Below are positions 26,639 through 33,644 of a stretch of DNA of 44,355 bases, piece by piece. The position numbers and the translations under genes are program-made. The notes under the pieces are model-generated. The model made no database searches, was not told where the DNA came from, and worked only from the letters and a program-made list of their open reading frames with translations. Origin of the DNA: a virus; IMG/VR virus record IMGVR_UViG_3300025703_000010, positions 1-44,355 of that record, one strand, 5' to 3'. Position 1 is the first letter of the stretch. Every line of letters begins with the position of its first letter.

Positions 26639-27033
26639 GACTTCTGCTTGGGAACTTTGTAAGCGACATGTAGGACGGGCGCCTCGGCTGCTTCAGTAGC
26701 GGGGGGCCGGCTGCTATTGCGGAGGAAAACCTCCAGTCGTGCGAGCGCGTTCCACGCAAGCTGCGCTGCGTGCAGCATGTCGGCGTCTTCATGGTTCACG
26801 AAACCTTCCAGCGCCTCCCCCGCCATATGCCGCATACAAGCTTCGGTGTACATATTGTAGGCGTCAGGTATATCCAGGTAGCTCATGTCGCCGATTGCTA
26901 CCTCATGTTTCTTGGCGCCGTACTCGGATACCCGCGCGATCTCCATGAAAGCGCGCGGGAAGCGTGCCAGTACGTTACGGTATATGTTAACCTTCGCGTA
27001 CTTGGCGGCGGTAGCGGAAGCCAGTTCACTCAT
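26626..27033 (-). CDS. MazZ-like dATP/dGTP diphosphohydrolase (MazG-fold)
   Basis: A 135-residue protein. The ATG at 27033 is chosen because AGGAGG lies 6 bases upstream, inside the end of the preceding gene. FPRAFMEIARVSEYGAKKH (25-43) and EACMRHMAGEALEGF-DADMLHAAQLAWNALARLEVFL (65-104) match the phage dATP/dGTP diphosphohydrolase N-terminal family, a MazG-like all-helical fold that removes pyrophosphate from purine dNTPs. In Z-genome phages the MazZ member makes dGMP for 2-aminoadenine synthesis. It is translationally coupled to the HD hydrolase gene upstream. A general dNTP-pool role is the safe reading. Confidence 0.7.
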   Translation of the reverse strand: MSELASATAAKYAKVNIYRNVLARFPRAFMEIARVSEYGAKKHEVAIGDMSYLDIPDAYNMYTEACMRHMAGEALEGFVNHEDADMLHAAQLAWNALARLEVFLRNSSRPPATEAAEAPVLHVAYKVPKQKSWRL

Positions 27034-27727
27034 ATACAACCTCCTGTGGCGCTATTTTAGCCACTTTGCACAGCGCAAGATAGCAGTCCAAGAACTCGCG
27101 TTTGGCCCGTGGGGGTGCCCAGCATTGTACATTAACCCCCTCTAGCGGCTGGTACTGATCGAATGCCCACGGTTGCGGGTAGCGCATAATAGCCACCTTC
27201 TCCACGGGAACCATTCGGCGATCTATCGTCTTAATTTTGGAGGCACAAATAATACGCCACGGCGTCACTCCGAAACTCTCGTCAATCACGCGACCTATAT
27301 TAGCCTCCAGGTCGGTGTACGCGGACCCCACCGCATGCTTGACGGCGCGCGATAGGTCGTTAAGGTACGCCTCTGGAGCGTCGTGCAGCAAGACCGCTAG
27401 CGCAGCCAAAGGCGGCCACTTCGCCACCGAGAAGGCGTAGCGGGCCATGAGTACGCTATGCTCGGCTACGCTGTAGAACCGGCCGACCATCCCCTGCCCT
27501 GAGTACCGGCAGTCCAGCGCCAGACCGTTGGCAATGTCTGATATAAACACCTCTTCCTGCCGAGGGTCGAGTGGGTAGAAGCGGCCACCCAGGCTCGTCT
27601 GCTGCCACTCGCCTTTACGACCCGGCATAATGTCGTCGAAGCTGGCGTCGGGTGCCTGCTTAGGCCGCGCGTTCGCTAAGCCCCAGTCCTGACATTGCCC
27701 GAAAAACTCTCTCATCATGCTCTCCAT
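27026..27727 (-). CDS. HD-domain nucleotidase (YfbR/DatZ-like)
   Basis: A 233-residue protein if started at ATG 27727; ATGs at 27718 and 27715 overlap the preceding stop and are alternatives. FYSVAEHSVLMARYA gives the first metal His (His90), ALAVLLHDAPEAYLND the HD pair (His115, Asp116) and Glu119, and KIKTIDRRM the last Asp169. This is the YfbR-type HD phosphohydrolase pattern, acting on deoxynucleotides. DatZ, which destroys dATP in 2-aminoadenine phages, is of the same fold. Its end overlaps the MazZ-like gene by 8 bp. The specific substrate cannot be read from sequence. Confidence 0.8.
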   Translation of the reverse strand: MESMMREFFGQCQDWGLANARPKQAPDASFDDIMPGRKGEWQQTSLGGRFYPLDPRQEEVFISDIANGLALDCRYSGQGMVGRFYSVAEHSVLMARYAFSVAKWPPLAALAVLLHDAPEAYLNDLSRAVKHAVGSAYTDLEANIGRVIDESFGVTPWRIICASKIKTIDRRMVPVEKVAIMRYPQPWAFDQYQPLEGVNVQCWAPPRAKREFLDCYLALCKVAKIAPQEVVYE

Positions 27728-29214
27728 TTTGGCGGGTGCTTCCCCTTGCCGTAGCAAGTGATGATGACGCGCTTGCCATTTGGGTACACGCCGATATGGC
27801 TGCGCGTCCATGACGACTGCCCGACGTTGTAGCCCTGCTCCAGGTCTCCCGTGATACCAGACACGTAGGCGCCGAACCAGATGCCGGCTGAGTGGCTATG
27901 GCCGGTGTTTGTCTTGCGGCCCATTTGGGCGAACTGCATCGCGGACCCAGGACGGCCATTCGACCCGTTGTGCCCGTGGATGCCACACTCTATGCCGCCG
28001 TTGGCGTCGCCGCAGATTACGAAGCTCTCGTCCTGCTTGAGGAACTGGAGGGGAACCGGATGCGGGGACATAAACAGTCGGCAAGCGTAGTCCACGATGT
28101 TGAAATTGCGCAGCTTTGGCGCCGCGATCTCCTGGTACACCGCCAACTGGAGCTTCAGGAATAGGAGCGCGTTCGGCGGGTCGGTACGGTAATCGGCCTC
28201 GCGCAGCCAGCGCTTCAGGGCGTTGTCGTGGTTGCTGTCCACGATCACCGTCTTGCACCACGGGCGGTAGGAGCCCTCGGTCAGGAACCTCGCCACGCTC
28301 TGCAATTCTACAGCCACGCTGTCGGTATTATTGATGTACTTCTCGAAGTTGGCGTGCGGGTTCCCGCGATCATGGTGGTTGCGCGAGCGGAAGTCGAGGA
28401 CATCGTGCATGAACTGGAAGCGCGGCTTCAGCACGTCCATCATGCCGTCTTTGCCCCACAACATCTCATCGACGGCCGCCGGCACGGTGCCCAGGTGTAT
28501 ATCCCCCCAGGTTATGCCCTCCATGCGATGGCCCTTCGTGACCTTGCCGTCCTTGGCACGCAGGGTAAGATCGTATATGGTGCCTTCGCTGTCAGCGTTA
28601 AGCTGTCGCACAAACCATACGCCGTCGCTGTCTACCTCGACTAAGAGGCCGCCGTAGCCGTGATGGAAGGACGCCTTAAGCCCTTCCTTCTTCAGGATGT
28701 AGTTGCGCTGCGTTACGGTGCCGGTGGTGTAGTTGATCTTGGTGCCCTCGGACTTCTGCGATGCGACCGAGCGCATAGCGAACTGCACGTGGGGGATAAT
28801 GCCCGACTGCCGGCCCGTGTAAGCTTCCAAGCCGGATAGCGGTTGTACCGCAGTGGGCAGGATGTTCATCTCCCCGCACCAGACGAGCCCTGGGGCCACC
28901 TGAACGCTTTGGTCAAGGATATGTGGCTCAAGCTCGGGAGCCCACCACGGCTCACCTCCTGCGCCCTGCGTCGATCCTCGCTTGATGCTGCCCTTGCCAT
29001 AGGCGGCTTTGTTATAGGTGAAGGTCGAGACGTGAATGCTGGCGTTATAATGCTTCGCCAGCGCCTTAATGTTCTCCCACGCAGGCGTGAACAGCTTGGT
29101 GTTATTCTGGGCGCAGGTGAAGATATAGCGGAACACCCTACCCTCGGGCGGCACGTCCCAGGTGGTGCGGGGCAGCGTCTTCACGGCGCCATGCAGGGCT
29201 CTAAAAAGGGGCAT
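27715..29214 (-). CDS. Calcineurin-like metallophosphoesterase
   Basis: A 499-residue protein with all five blocks of the metallophosphoesterase site: GDIHLG (Asp238, His240), Asp271 in MHDVLDF, SNHD (Asn328, His329, Asp330), IHGHNG (His413, His415) and GHSH (His439, His441). The first 230 residues are an extra domain without a motif that I recognise. Large phage proteins of this type include the T5 A1 protein, linked to host DNA degradation; that link is by architecture only. The gene starts on a TAATG overlap and lies among DNA-metabolism genes, so DNA or nucleotides are likely substrates. Confidence 0.75.
   Translation of the reverse strand: MPLFRALHGAVKTLPRTTWDVPPEGRVFRYIFTCAQNNTKLFTPAWENIKALAKHYNASIHVSTFTYNKAAYGKGSIKRGSTQGAGGEPWWAPELEPHILDQSVQVAPGLVWCGEMNILPTAVQPLSGLEAYTGRQSGIIPHVQFAMRSVASQKSEGTKINYTTGTVTQRNYILKKEGLKASFHHGYGGLLVEVDSDGVWFVRQLNADSEGTIYDLTLRAKDGKVTKGHRMEGITWGDIHLGTVPAAVDEMLWGKDGMMDVLKPRFQFMHDVLDFRSRNHHDRGNPHANFEKYINNTDSVAVELQSVARFLTEGSYRPWCKTVIVDSNHDNALKRWLREADYRTDPPNALLFLKLQLAVYQEIAAPKLRNFNIVDYACRLFMSPHPVPLQFLKQDESFVICGDANGGIECGIHGHNGSNGRPGSAMQFAQMGRKTNTGHSHSAGIWFGAYVSGITGDLEQGYNVGQSSWTRSHIGVYPNGKRVIITCYGKGKHPPKWRA
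27843..27858. repeat. Palindrome copy with one core mismatch, site 10
   Basis: GGTCTCCCGTGATACC. On the coding (-) strand it reads GGT ATC ACG GGA GAC C, with the consensus TGA replaced by GGA. It is within the metallophosphoesterase gene. Confidence 0.65.
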
Positions 29215-29372
29215 TATTGAACGCTCTCATGTGCGGGGTGGATGACGGTTATGGCGCCCGTCAGTACGTAGACGACGCGGTCGGGGCGGTCTTGACCGCC
29301 GAAGATTACGATGCGCGGGCCTATGAAGCATATACCCTCACAGCCGCATGGACATGGGCAGGCTAGTGCCAT
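29214..29372 (-). CDS. Small Cys-rich protein
   Basis: A 52-residue protein. The ATG at 29372 is 4 bp after the preceding stop; the longer frame from 29480 would overlap that gene fully. The N-terminus MALACPCPCGCEGICFIG has five closely spaced Cys, suggesting a small metal-binding knuckle, followed by beta strands (RIVIFGG, RVVYVLTGAITVIHPAH). The function is unknown. It overlaps the metallophosphoesterase start. Confidence 0.5.
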   Translation of the reverse strand: MALACPCPCGCEGICFIGPRIVIFGGQDRPDRVVYVLTGAITVIHPAHESVQ

Positions 29373-29376
29373 TATC

Positions 29377-29715
29377 TCAGGTGATAGCTTTGACCGCGAC
29401 CCGCCGCCGCAGGAGCATGAGGAACTCTTCTGCGTCGAGGATAACGAGCCAGGGTTTGTGGCTTCGTCTGTGGAATACAACAGGTATCTCCCCCGGTGCC
29501 TTGTCGCGGGTGGCTTGGTCCATAGCCGGGTACAGCGACAAAATTTCCGTTCTCTTGACTTCCATATGGAAGCCTTCTATTGAATGTACTACATCTGGTG
29601 ATCCAGGTCCACCCCTAAATTGCTGTCCACGGCGCGCCTCGAAGCCAAAACGGCGCAAAAGGTCACGCACCTCAAGCTCGCCAGTCTTCCCCTTATCCCG
29701 CTGCATCTTACCCAC
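29377..29715 (-). CDS. PD-(D/E)XK nuclease, Holliday-junction-resolvase-like
   Basis: A 112-residue protein with GTG at 29715 (GAGG 8 bases upstream); ATG at 29706 is an alternative. The pattern GKTGELEVRDLLRRFGFEARRGQQF, GSPDVV (Asp41), FHMEVKR (Glu52, Lys54) and APGEIPVVFHRRSHKPWLVIL matches the phage PD-(D/E)XK family annotated as putative resolvases. It would trim branched DNA before packaging or during recombination. It sits between the Mom-like gene and a small Cys-rich gene, with overlaps on both sides. Confidence 0.82.
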   Translation of the reverse strand: MGKMQRDKGKTGELEVRDLLRRFGFEARRGQQFRGGPGSPDVVHSIEGFHMEVKRTEILSLYPAMDQATRDKAPGEIPVVFHRRSHKPWLVILDAEEFLMLLRRRVAVKAIT

Positions 29716-30254
29716 TACAATTTCCTCGCGAATACAAGTTTCGGATGTAGGTTCTTGGTATCCCATACACGAGCGCCAGAATAATCGTCCGTGCCCGGCC
29801 CCGCGACACGCCTACAGGTGAAACCCTTAGTGGTTCCTACGTGCTGCCAGCCGTCTCGCAAGTACAATTCCCCAGTTCTCGGGGGCTCTACAAGGGTCTC
29901 CCAGCCTTCCACGTCGTCTCCGTAGTTAAGCGGCCAATCCAGGGCTACTACACTGCGAAACTTGGCTACTATGGCTGTGGCGAAGTTGCGAACGGGGTAC
30001 GAGCCACCCTTCTTGCTTATGTGAAAGAACGTGTTATTCACGATCTTATGTATGCTGGCCCCCGGAAAGAACTCATTGCGCCCCGGCAGGAATAGTCCAG
30101 CGCTACCCGCCACCGTCGCCCCGTAAACTACGCCGCGTACCGACACAAGATAAATAAGCTGGCGGCCCACAAACCCGCGCGGCTTTGAATAGTGGTCGGC
30201 CATCCACACCCTCAAGCGCAGGTCAGACTTGGGGATGCGGGTTAGCTCAATCAT
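29715..30254 (-). CDS. Mom / DUF4338 (DruA)-like GNAT-fold protein
   Basis: A 179-residue protein. The stretch FVGRQLIYLVSVRGVVYGAT and the C-terminal half (YPVRNFATAIVAKFRSVVAL, ETLVEPPRTGELYLRDGWQH, VGTTKGFTCRR) recall two related groups. One is the Mom-type adenine modification enzymes; the other is DUF4338, found in the Druantia protein DruA. The GW-VG-TKG ending is the strongest landmark. If Mom-like, it would modify phage DNA bases against restriction. The gene is directly downstream of DNA polymerase (ATGA overlap) and upstream of a nuclease. I am moderately sure of the superfamily, not of the activity. Confidence 0.5.
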   Translation of the reverse strand: MIELTRIPKSDLRLRVWMADHYSKPRGFVGRQLIYLVSVRGVVYGATVAGSAGLFLPGRNEFFPGASIHKIVNNTFFHISKKGGSYPVRNFATAIVAKFRSVVALDWPLNYGDDVEGWETLVEPPRTGELYLRDGWQHVGTTKGFTCRRVAGPGTDDYSGARVWDTKNLHPKLVFARKL

Positions 30255-32230
30255 AGCCCGTACCTTTCTCCGACGTTAATCTTGCCGTCAATTGGCCAAT
30301 CTTGAGCGAACGTGCCGCGCGTGTCGATCAGCAGGCGCTTGAACTCTTCAGCACTGCCGAAGCCCGGCTTCTCCTCGGTGGCGATCTCGTCGTATACGGT
30401 AAGGATCGGATGGTAGCCGGCGAGGCGAAGGCGCCGCTTGCCGGGCTCCATGATCTGACGCGCGGTGGCCTGCGTCCAGTTTTCCGTGAGCTTCCCCCCG
30501 TAGGTGTAGACGCGCTTCCAGTGGCCCTCCTTCTGCGCCATGTATGAGAGCTTAGGCACGGGCTTGCACCCGCACGTGCCATTGGCGCAATCTTCGCGCG
30601 TCACCGGCTGGTGCCACTGCGGCATCCCGGCGCGTATCTGCGGCTGGAAGTACCATAGGCGCTTCTCGCCATCGGGCAACAGCATCGTCAGCCATTCGTC
30701 TATGATCTGGAACTCGGCGCCGCATGGCTTAACCCGGAACATATGGCCGGGGTACGTTACGGCCTCAGTGGCGGCGCTTTCCATGTTGCGCCACATATCT
30801 ACGATGGCCGGGCACTCTTTGCGCCACGCCTTGCAGAAGCCGATGATCGCCTCGTCGCTATGGATGGGGCGCGGGTCGAACTTGAGCCACGCATTGAGAG
30901 CGCCCTGGTAGCCGAACGCTAGCTCGCATCTCTTACCATCCTGGCGTTCCGGCATTTTCTTAGTGCAGGTGCCGGGCGCCCAGCCGTAAATCTTGTCGGC
31001 CGTAAGCTCGTAAATCTTAGCCTTATTGCGGAACGCCTCGATCTTCCACTCCTCACCGGCGCCGCACGCGAGCACCACGGCCTCGATGGAGGAATAGTCA
31101 CCGGAGTAGATGACGTTCCCCGGCTCGCCCTTGATCCAGTACCGGCTTGCCTTGCTCACGACTTCCATAGCCTCGCCGTAGCAGGTATCCAGCCACTCTG
31201 GGTCGCGGTAGGCAATGTCGCCGCATAGCTGAGCGCTGTCCATGTCTTCGAGCGGTCGCGCTAAGTTCAGCGGTTGGAAGCCACTGCCAGTCTCACGCCC
31301 CGTAGCCGCGCCGTGGTAGCGCGTCTGAAAGCGAGCGCGGCCGTCGCTACCGCAATGGCGCATCATAGCATCCAGCTTCTTCGTGCTAGCCTTGTTCACC
31401 TCGACCCGTATCTCCAGCGCCCGGCGAGCGGGACCGCGCGGTATCTCACCATCCTCCATCAGGTCGTTGAGGTACTCAGCTCGCATGTTGTCGAGGTTAA
31501 TCTCGTGCCCGGCCATCCACGCGATGACCTTGGCACCTTGGGTGGGGTTGAGGCCGGTGATGGCCCGGAACTCGGACACCAGCATAGTGCTGCGTTTTTC
31601 TACAACTGCGATGGCGTCGGCAATCCCTTCCTGGTCGAGGTAAAGGCCGCGCAGGTTCGTCTCCAGCGTGAGAAGGAAAATCTCAAGCTCGTGCGGCGGA
31701 AGACCCCCGAGGTGCTTGCTCACCGCGCGCTCCAACTCCACGTCATCGACGCAGTAGGCGACAAAGCGCGCAAGATCGTCAGCCGGGATCGTCCCCTTGT
31801 GCGCCGTCTTGAGATAGAGCTTGCTGTATTTCGAGATAAGACGCCCACCGTCCGCATTCTTGGCACCGATACCAAGGGCCTGTGCTAGCCTGTCGAGAGC
31901 CGCAGGCAGAGCGTAGTAGCACGCAACCGCCATCGTATCCCGCCACTGGGTCAAGGGGACAGACGGCCATGAGAACTTCCTTTCGAGTATGTTGAGCCAG
32001 TGGGATAGCTCGAACGAGATGTTGTGCGCCTCAAGGTCATGCCCGTCCGCTATGGCGTCGAACAGCGCTTGCGGAGGTGCCATATATGGGGTCCAAACCT
32101 GAACAGCGGCGTCATCTATGGCGTAGCAGGCGCAGATGATCTCCGTCGTCGGGTCCTCTGAATAAACCCAAGCGCCAACGCGCTTCAGGTCTGCGTAGGA
32201 GCGCGTCTCAAGGTCCAGCGTGATAGTCAT
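30251..32230 (-). CDS. DNA polymerase, family A
   Basis: A 659-residue polymerase with a 3'-5' exonuclease domain: DLETR (Asp6, Glu8), AHNISFE (Asn70) and YCVDDVE (Tyr159, Asp163). The polymerase motif A is VIYSGDYSSIEAVVLA (Asp378). Motif B region KRCELAFGYQGALNAW is at 433-448, and motif C ILTVYDEIA is at 609-617 (Asp614, Glu615). Motif C has Tyr613 where most family A enzymes have His. There is no 5' nuclease domain. It replicates phage DNA together with the PrimPol-helicase, DUF2815 SSB and SNF2 helicase of the same window. Its start overlaps the winged-helix gene (ATGA). Confidence 0.95.
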   Translation of the reverse strand: MTITLDLETRSYADLKRVGAWVYSEDPTTEIICACYAIDDAAVQVWTPYMAPPQALFDAIADGHDLEAHNISFELSHWLNILERKFSWPSVPLTQWRDTMAVACYYALPAALDRLAQALGIGAKNADGGRLISKYSKLYLKTAHKGTIPADDLARFVAYCVDDVELERAVSKHLGGLPPHELEIFLLTLETNLRGLYLDQEGIADAIAVVEKRSTMLVSEFRAITGLNPTQGAKVIAWMAGHEINLDNMRAEYLNDLMEDGEIPRGPARRALEIRVEVNKASTKKLDAMMRHCGSDGRARFQTRYHGAATGRETGSGFQPLNLARPLEDMDSAQLCGDIAYRDPEWLDTCYGEAMEVVSKASRYWIKGEPGNVIYSGDYSSIEAVVLACGAGEEWKIEAFRNKAKIYELTADKIYGWAPGTCTKKMPERQDGKRCELAFGYQGALNAWLKFDPRPIHSDEAIIGFCKAWRKECPAIVDMWRNMESAATEAVTYPGHMFRVKPCGAEFQIIDEWLTMLLPDGEKRLWYFQPQIRAGMPQWHQPVTREDCANGTCGCKPVPKLSYMAQKEGHWKRVYTYGGKLTENWTQATARQIMEPGKRRLRLAGYHPILTVYDEIATEEKPGFGSAEEFKRLLIDTRGTFAQDWPIDGKINVGERYGL

Positions 32231-32544
32231 GTGCGATCCGGCTTTAGTGAATACCCGAAACCGTACCTAGCTTTTATGTTGTAGCCCATCTTGCGCAAGT
32301 GCATGATCGTTATGCGCAGGGCCACGTCGGGGTCCTTGGGCTGGCGGTCGAACCGCGATAGCACGAATTTCTCGCCGCGCCGCCAGTCTTCCCCCCACAA
32401 GGAATTGATTATGGTCTCACGTGATACCGAGTTTCCGCGCCCGCTGGCGATGATGCCCAAGACCGCTCTTGGTAGTGGCGCCATATTCGGCTCCTTGAGG
32501 GCCATGACAAAGGCGTAGAGAGAGACGGTCGTGAAGTCGCTCAC
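32227..32544 (-). CDS. Winged-helix DNA-binding protein (OmpR-type wing)
   Basis: A 105-residue protein from GTG 32544, with GGAAG 6 bases upstream and a GTGA overlap with the previous gene. VLGIIASGRGNSVSRETIIN, the SLWGEDW that follows, DVALRITIMHLRKMGY and IKARYGFGYSLK follow the OmpR/PhoB C-terminal winged helix: conserved VSRE, LWG, recognition helix with HLRKMG, and the wing RYGFGYSL. There is no receiver domain. A site-specific DNA-binding role is likely. The palindrome at 32413 encodes its VSRET. It is one candidate for the protein that reads the palindromes. Confidence 0.65.
   Translation of the reverse strand: MSDFTTVSLYAFVMALKEPNMAPLPRAVLGIIASGRGNSVSRETIINSLWGEDWRRGEKFVLSRFDRQPKDPDVALRITIMHLRKMGYNIKARYGFGYSLKPDRT
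32413..32428. repeat. Dispersed palindrome, site 11
   Basis: GGTCTCACGTGATACC. On the (-) strand it is in frame as VSRET, within the conserved VSRE turn of the winged-helix gene. Confidence 0.9.
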
Positions 32545-32684
32545 GACAGCTTCCCGACCAACCCGACTACGGCTAGCGCATAGCCGCTGTAAATCAACAC
32601 GTTGTTCCAGTCGCCTTTGAACCCCTGAGCGATGGCGATGCCGAGGTAGCACAAGCCGGGTATTATGACGAGAGCCGTGCTCAC
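32541..32684 (-). CDS. Small membrane protein
   Basis: A 47-residue protein starting at GTG 32684 on a GTGA overlap. It has two hydrophobic segments: ALVIIPGLCYLGIAIAQ (4-20) and VLIYSGYALAVVGLVG (29-44), with a short loop. A two-pass small membrane protein could be an antiholin, an exclusion factor or a membrane anchor; there is no basis to choose. Confidence 0.5.
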   Translation of the reverse strand: MSTALVIIPGLCYLGIAIAQGFKGDWNNVLIYSGYALAVVGLVGKLS

Positions 32685-32893
32685 GGTTGCACGTGCTCTT
32701 TCGGCTTGCGCGGCCTCATGGGCACCGTACCGTCCTTTATCCACTCAGCCGCAATGTTCATGTTCTCGGCGAGGATGCGGCCGTCTATATCCGCGTTCGC
32801 CATGTAGGAGAACACGAGCGCGCGTAGCTTCTGGCCGTCGTTTTCGAGAAACGAAAACTCGTCAGCAATCTCTGCGGCTGGCTCCTCGGCCAC
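32681..32893 (-). CDS. Small acidic protein of unknown function
   Basis: A 70-residue protein starting at GTG 32893, with GGAGG 5 bases upstream. The first 20 residues are Glu/Ala-rich, the middle is helical (QKLRALVFSYMANADIDG), and the end is basic and Pro-rich (MRPRKPKEHVQP). No family is recognised. Operon position next to replication genes supports it. Confidence 0.55.
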   Translation of the reverse strand: MAEEPAAEIADEFSFLENDGQKLRALVFSYMANADIDGRILAENMNIAAEWIKDGTVPMRPRKPKEHVQP

Positions 32894-32966
32894 TATTTCC
32901 TCCAAAGAAAACCCCGGGCTGTTGCGGCTCGCACTAACGGCAGCCCAGGGAATTTACGCAGCCGTC

Positions 32967-33629
32967 TTATCGAGCGCGGCGGCTGCGGGTGGCAGGTTCG
33001 CCGGCGGCCACGACAGGCGTGCCGACGGGCTTGAACAAGCTGGAGTGGTCCGACGACGCGATCAGCTTCTCGCCGTCCTTCGTCTTCTGGAACGCCGACA
33101 GGTAGAACTTCATCGCCTTGTCGCCGCCGTTGTCGAGGTAGCACAAGATGGTGACGGCGCACTGGCCATACATGCCAGGGTAAATTGCCGCGCGCTGGGC
33201 GGGGCCGATGGCCTTCACGTTCTCGTCGTAGACTTGGATACCCCCCGGCGCGTCCTGGCCGTTCAAGTTGAACAACGTATTGGCGCGGATGACGATGGTG
33301 CCCTTATATGCCTCACCTTCCTTGCCCTTGTCGGCACGCTTCTTCGCCAGCTTGTCGCCGTCGAGGAAGGGCGAGCGGATCGAGCCGTCGAGAAACTCCT
33401 TCTCGGCGCTGTCGCCCCACTCCTGGCAAGCAGCCTCGATCAGGTCGTCCTCGATGGTGCCCTGGCCCGTGACGGCTTCGGGAGCGAACGCAAGCTCGAT
33501 CTTGTAGAACGGCGTGCCGGCCTTCTCGGTGCGCGGGTCCACGTAAGCGTCTTTCTCAAACAAGGCCTCGTTAATGACCCGGCCCTCGGGCAGCAGGAAC
33601 GTCACAGTCTCTTTCTTAGGTGCGGGCAT
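32967..33629 (-). CDS. Single-stranded DNA-binding protein, DUF2815 family
   Basis: A 220-residue protein with AGGAGG 6 bases before the ATG. Landmarks are TVTFLLPEGRVINEALFE, FYKIELAFAP, GTIVIRANTLFNLNGQDAPG, IYPGMYGQCAVTILCYLDNG and GDKAMKFYLSAFQKTKDGEK. This is the DUF2815/Enc34 OB-fold SSB family common in phages. A basic C-terminal tail (ATRSRRAR) replaces the acidic tip of bacterial SSB. It protects single strands during replication and recombination. It lies directly downstream of the DUF2800 nuclease, its usual partner. Confidence 0.85.
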   Translation of the reverse strand: MPAPKKETVTFLLPEGRVINEALFEKDAYVDPRTEKAGTPFYKIELAFAPEAVTGQGTIEDDLIEAACQEWGDSAEKEFLDGSIRSPFLDGDKLAKKRADKGKEGEAYKGTIVIRANTLFNLNGQDAPGGIQVYDENVKAIGPAQRAAIYPGMYGQCAVTILCYLDNGGDKAMKFYLSAFQKTKDGEKLIASSDHSSLFKPVGTPVVAAGEPATRSRRAR

Positions 33630-33644
33630 AGTAGCCTCCTGTGG

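Noticed and set aside
29370-29387. Degenerate palindrome (TATCTCAGGTGATAGC) at the end of the resolvase-like gene
   Set aside because: Only 12 of 16 bases fit, and its TGA serves as the gene's real stop. Too weak to count, though its position is suggestive.
28775-32700. Other CACGTG hexamers (for example near 28783 and 32690)
   Set aside because: They lack the flanking T and A of TCACGTGA and the conserved arms; single hexamers are expected by chance.
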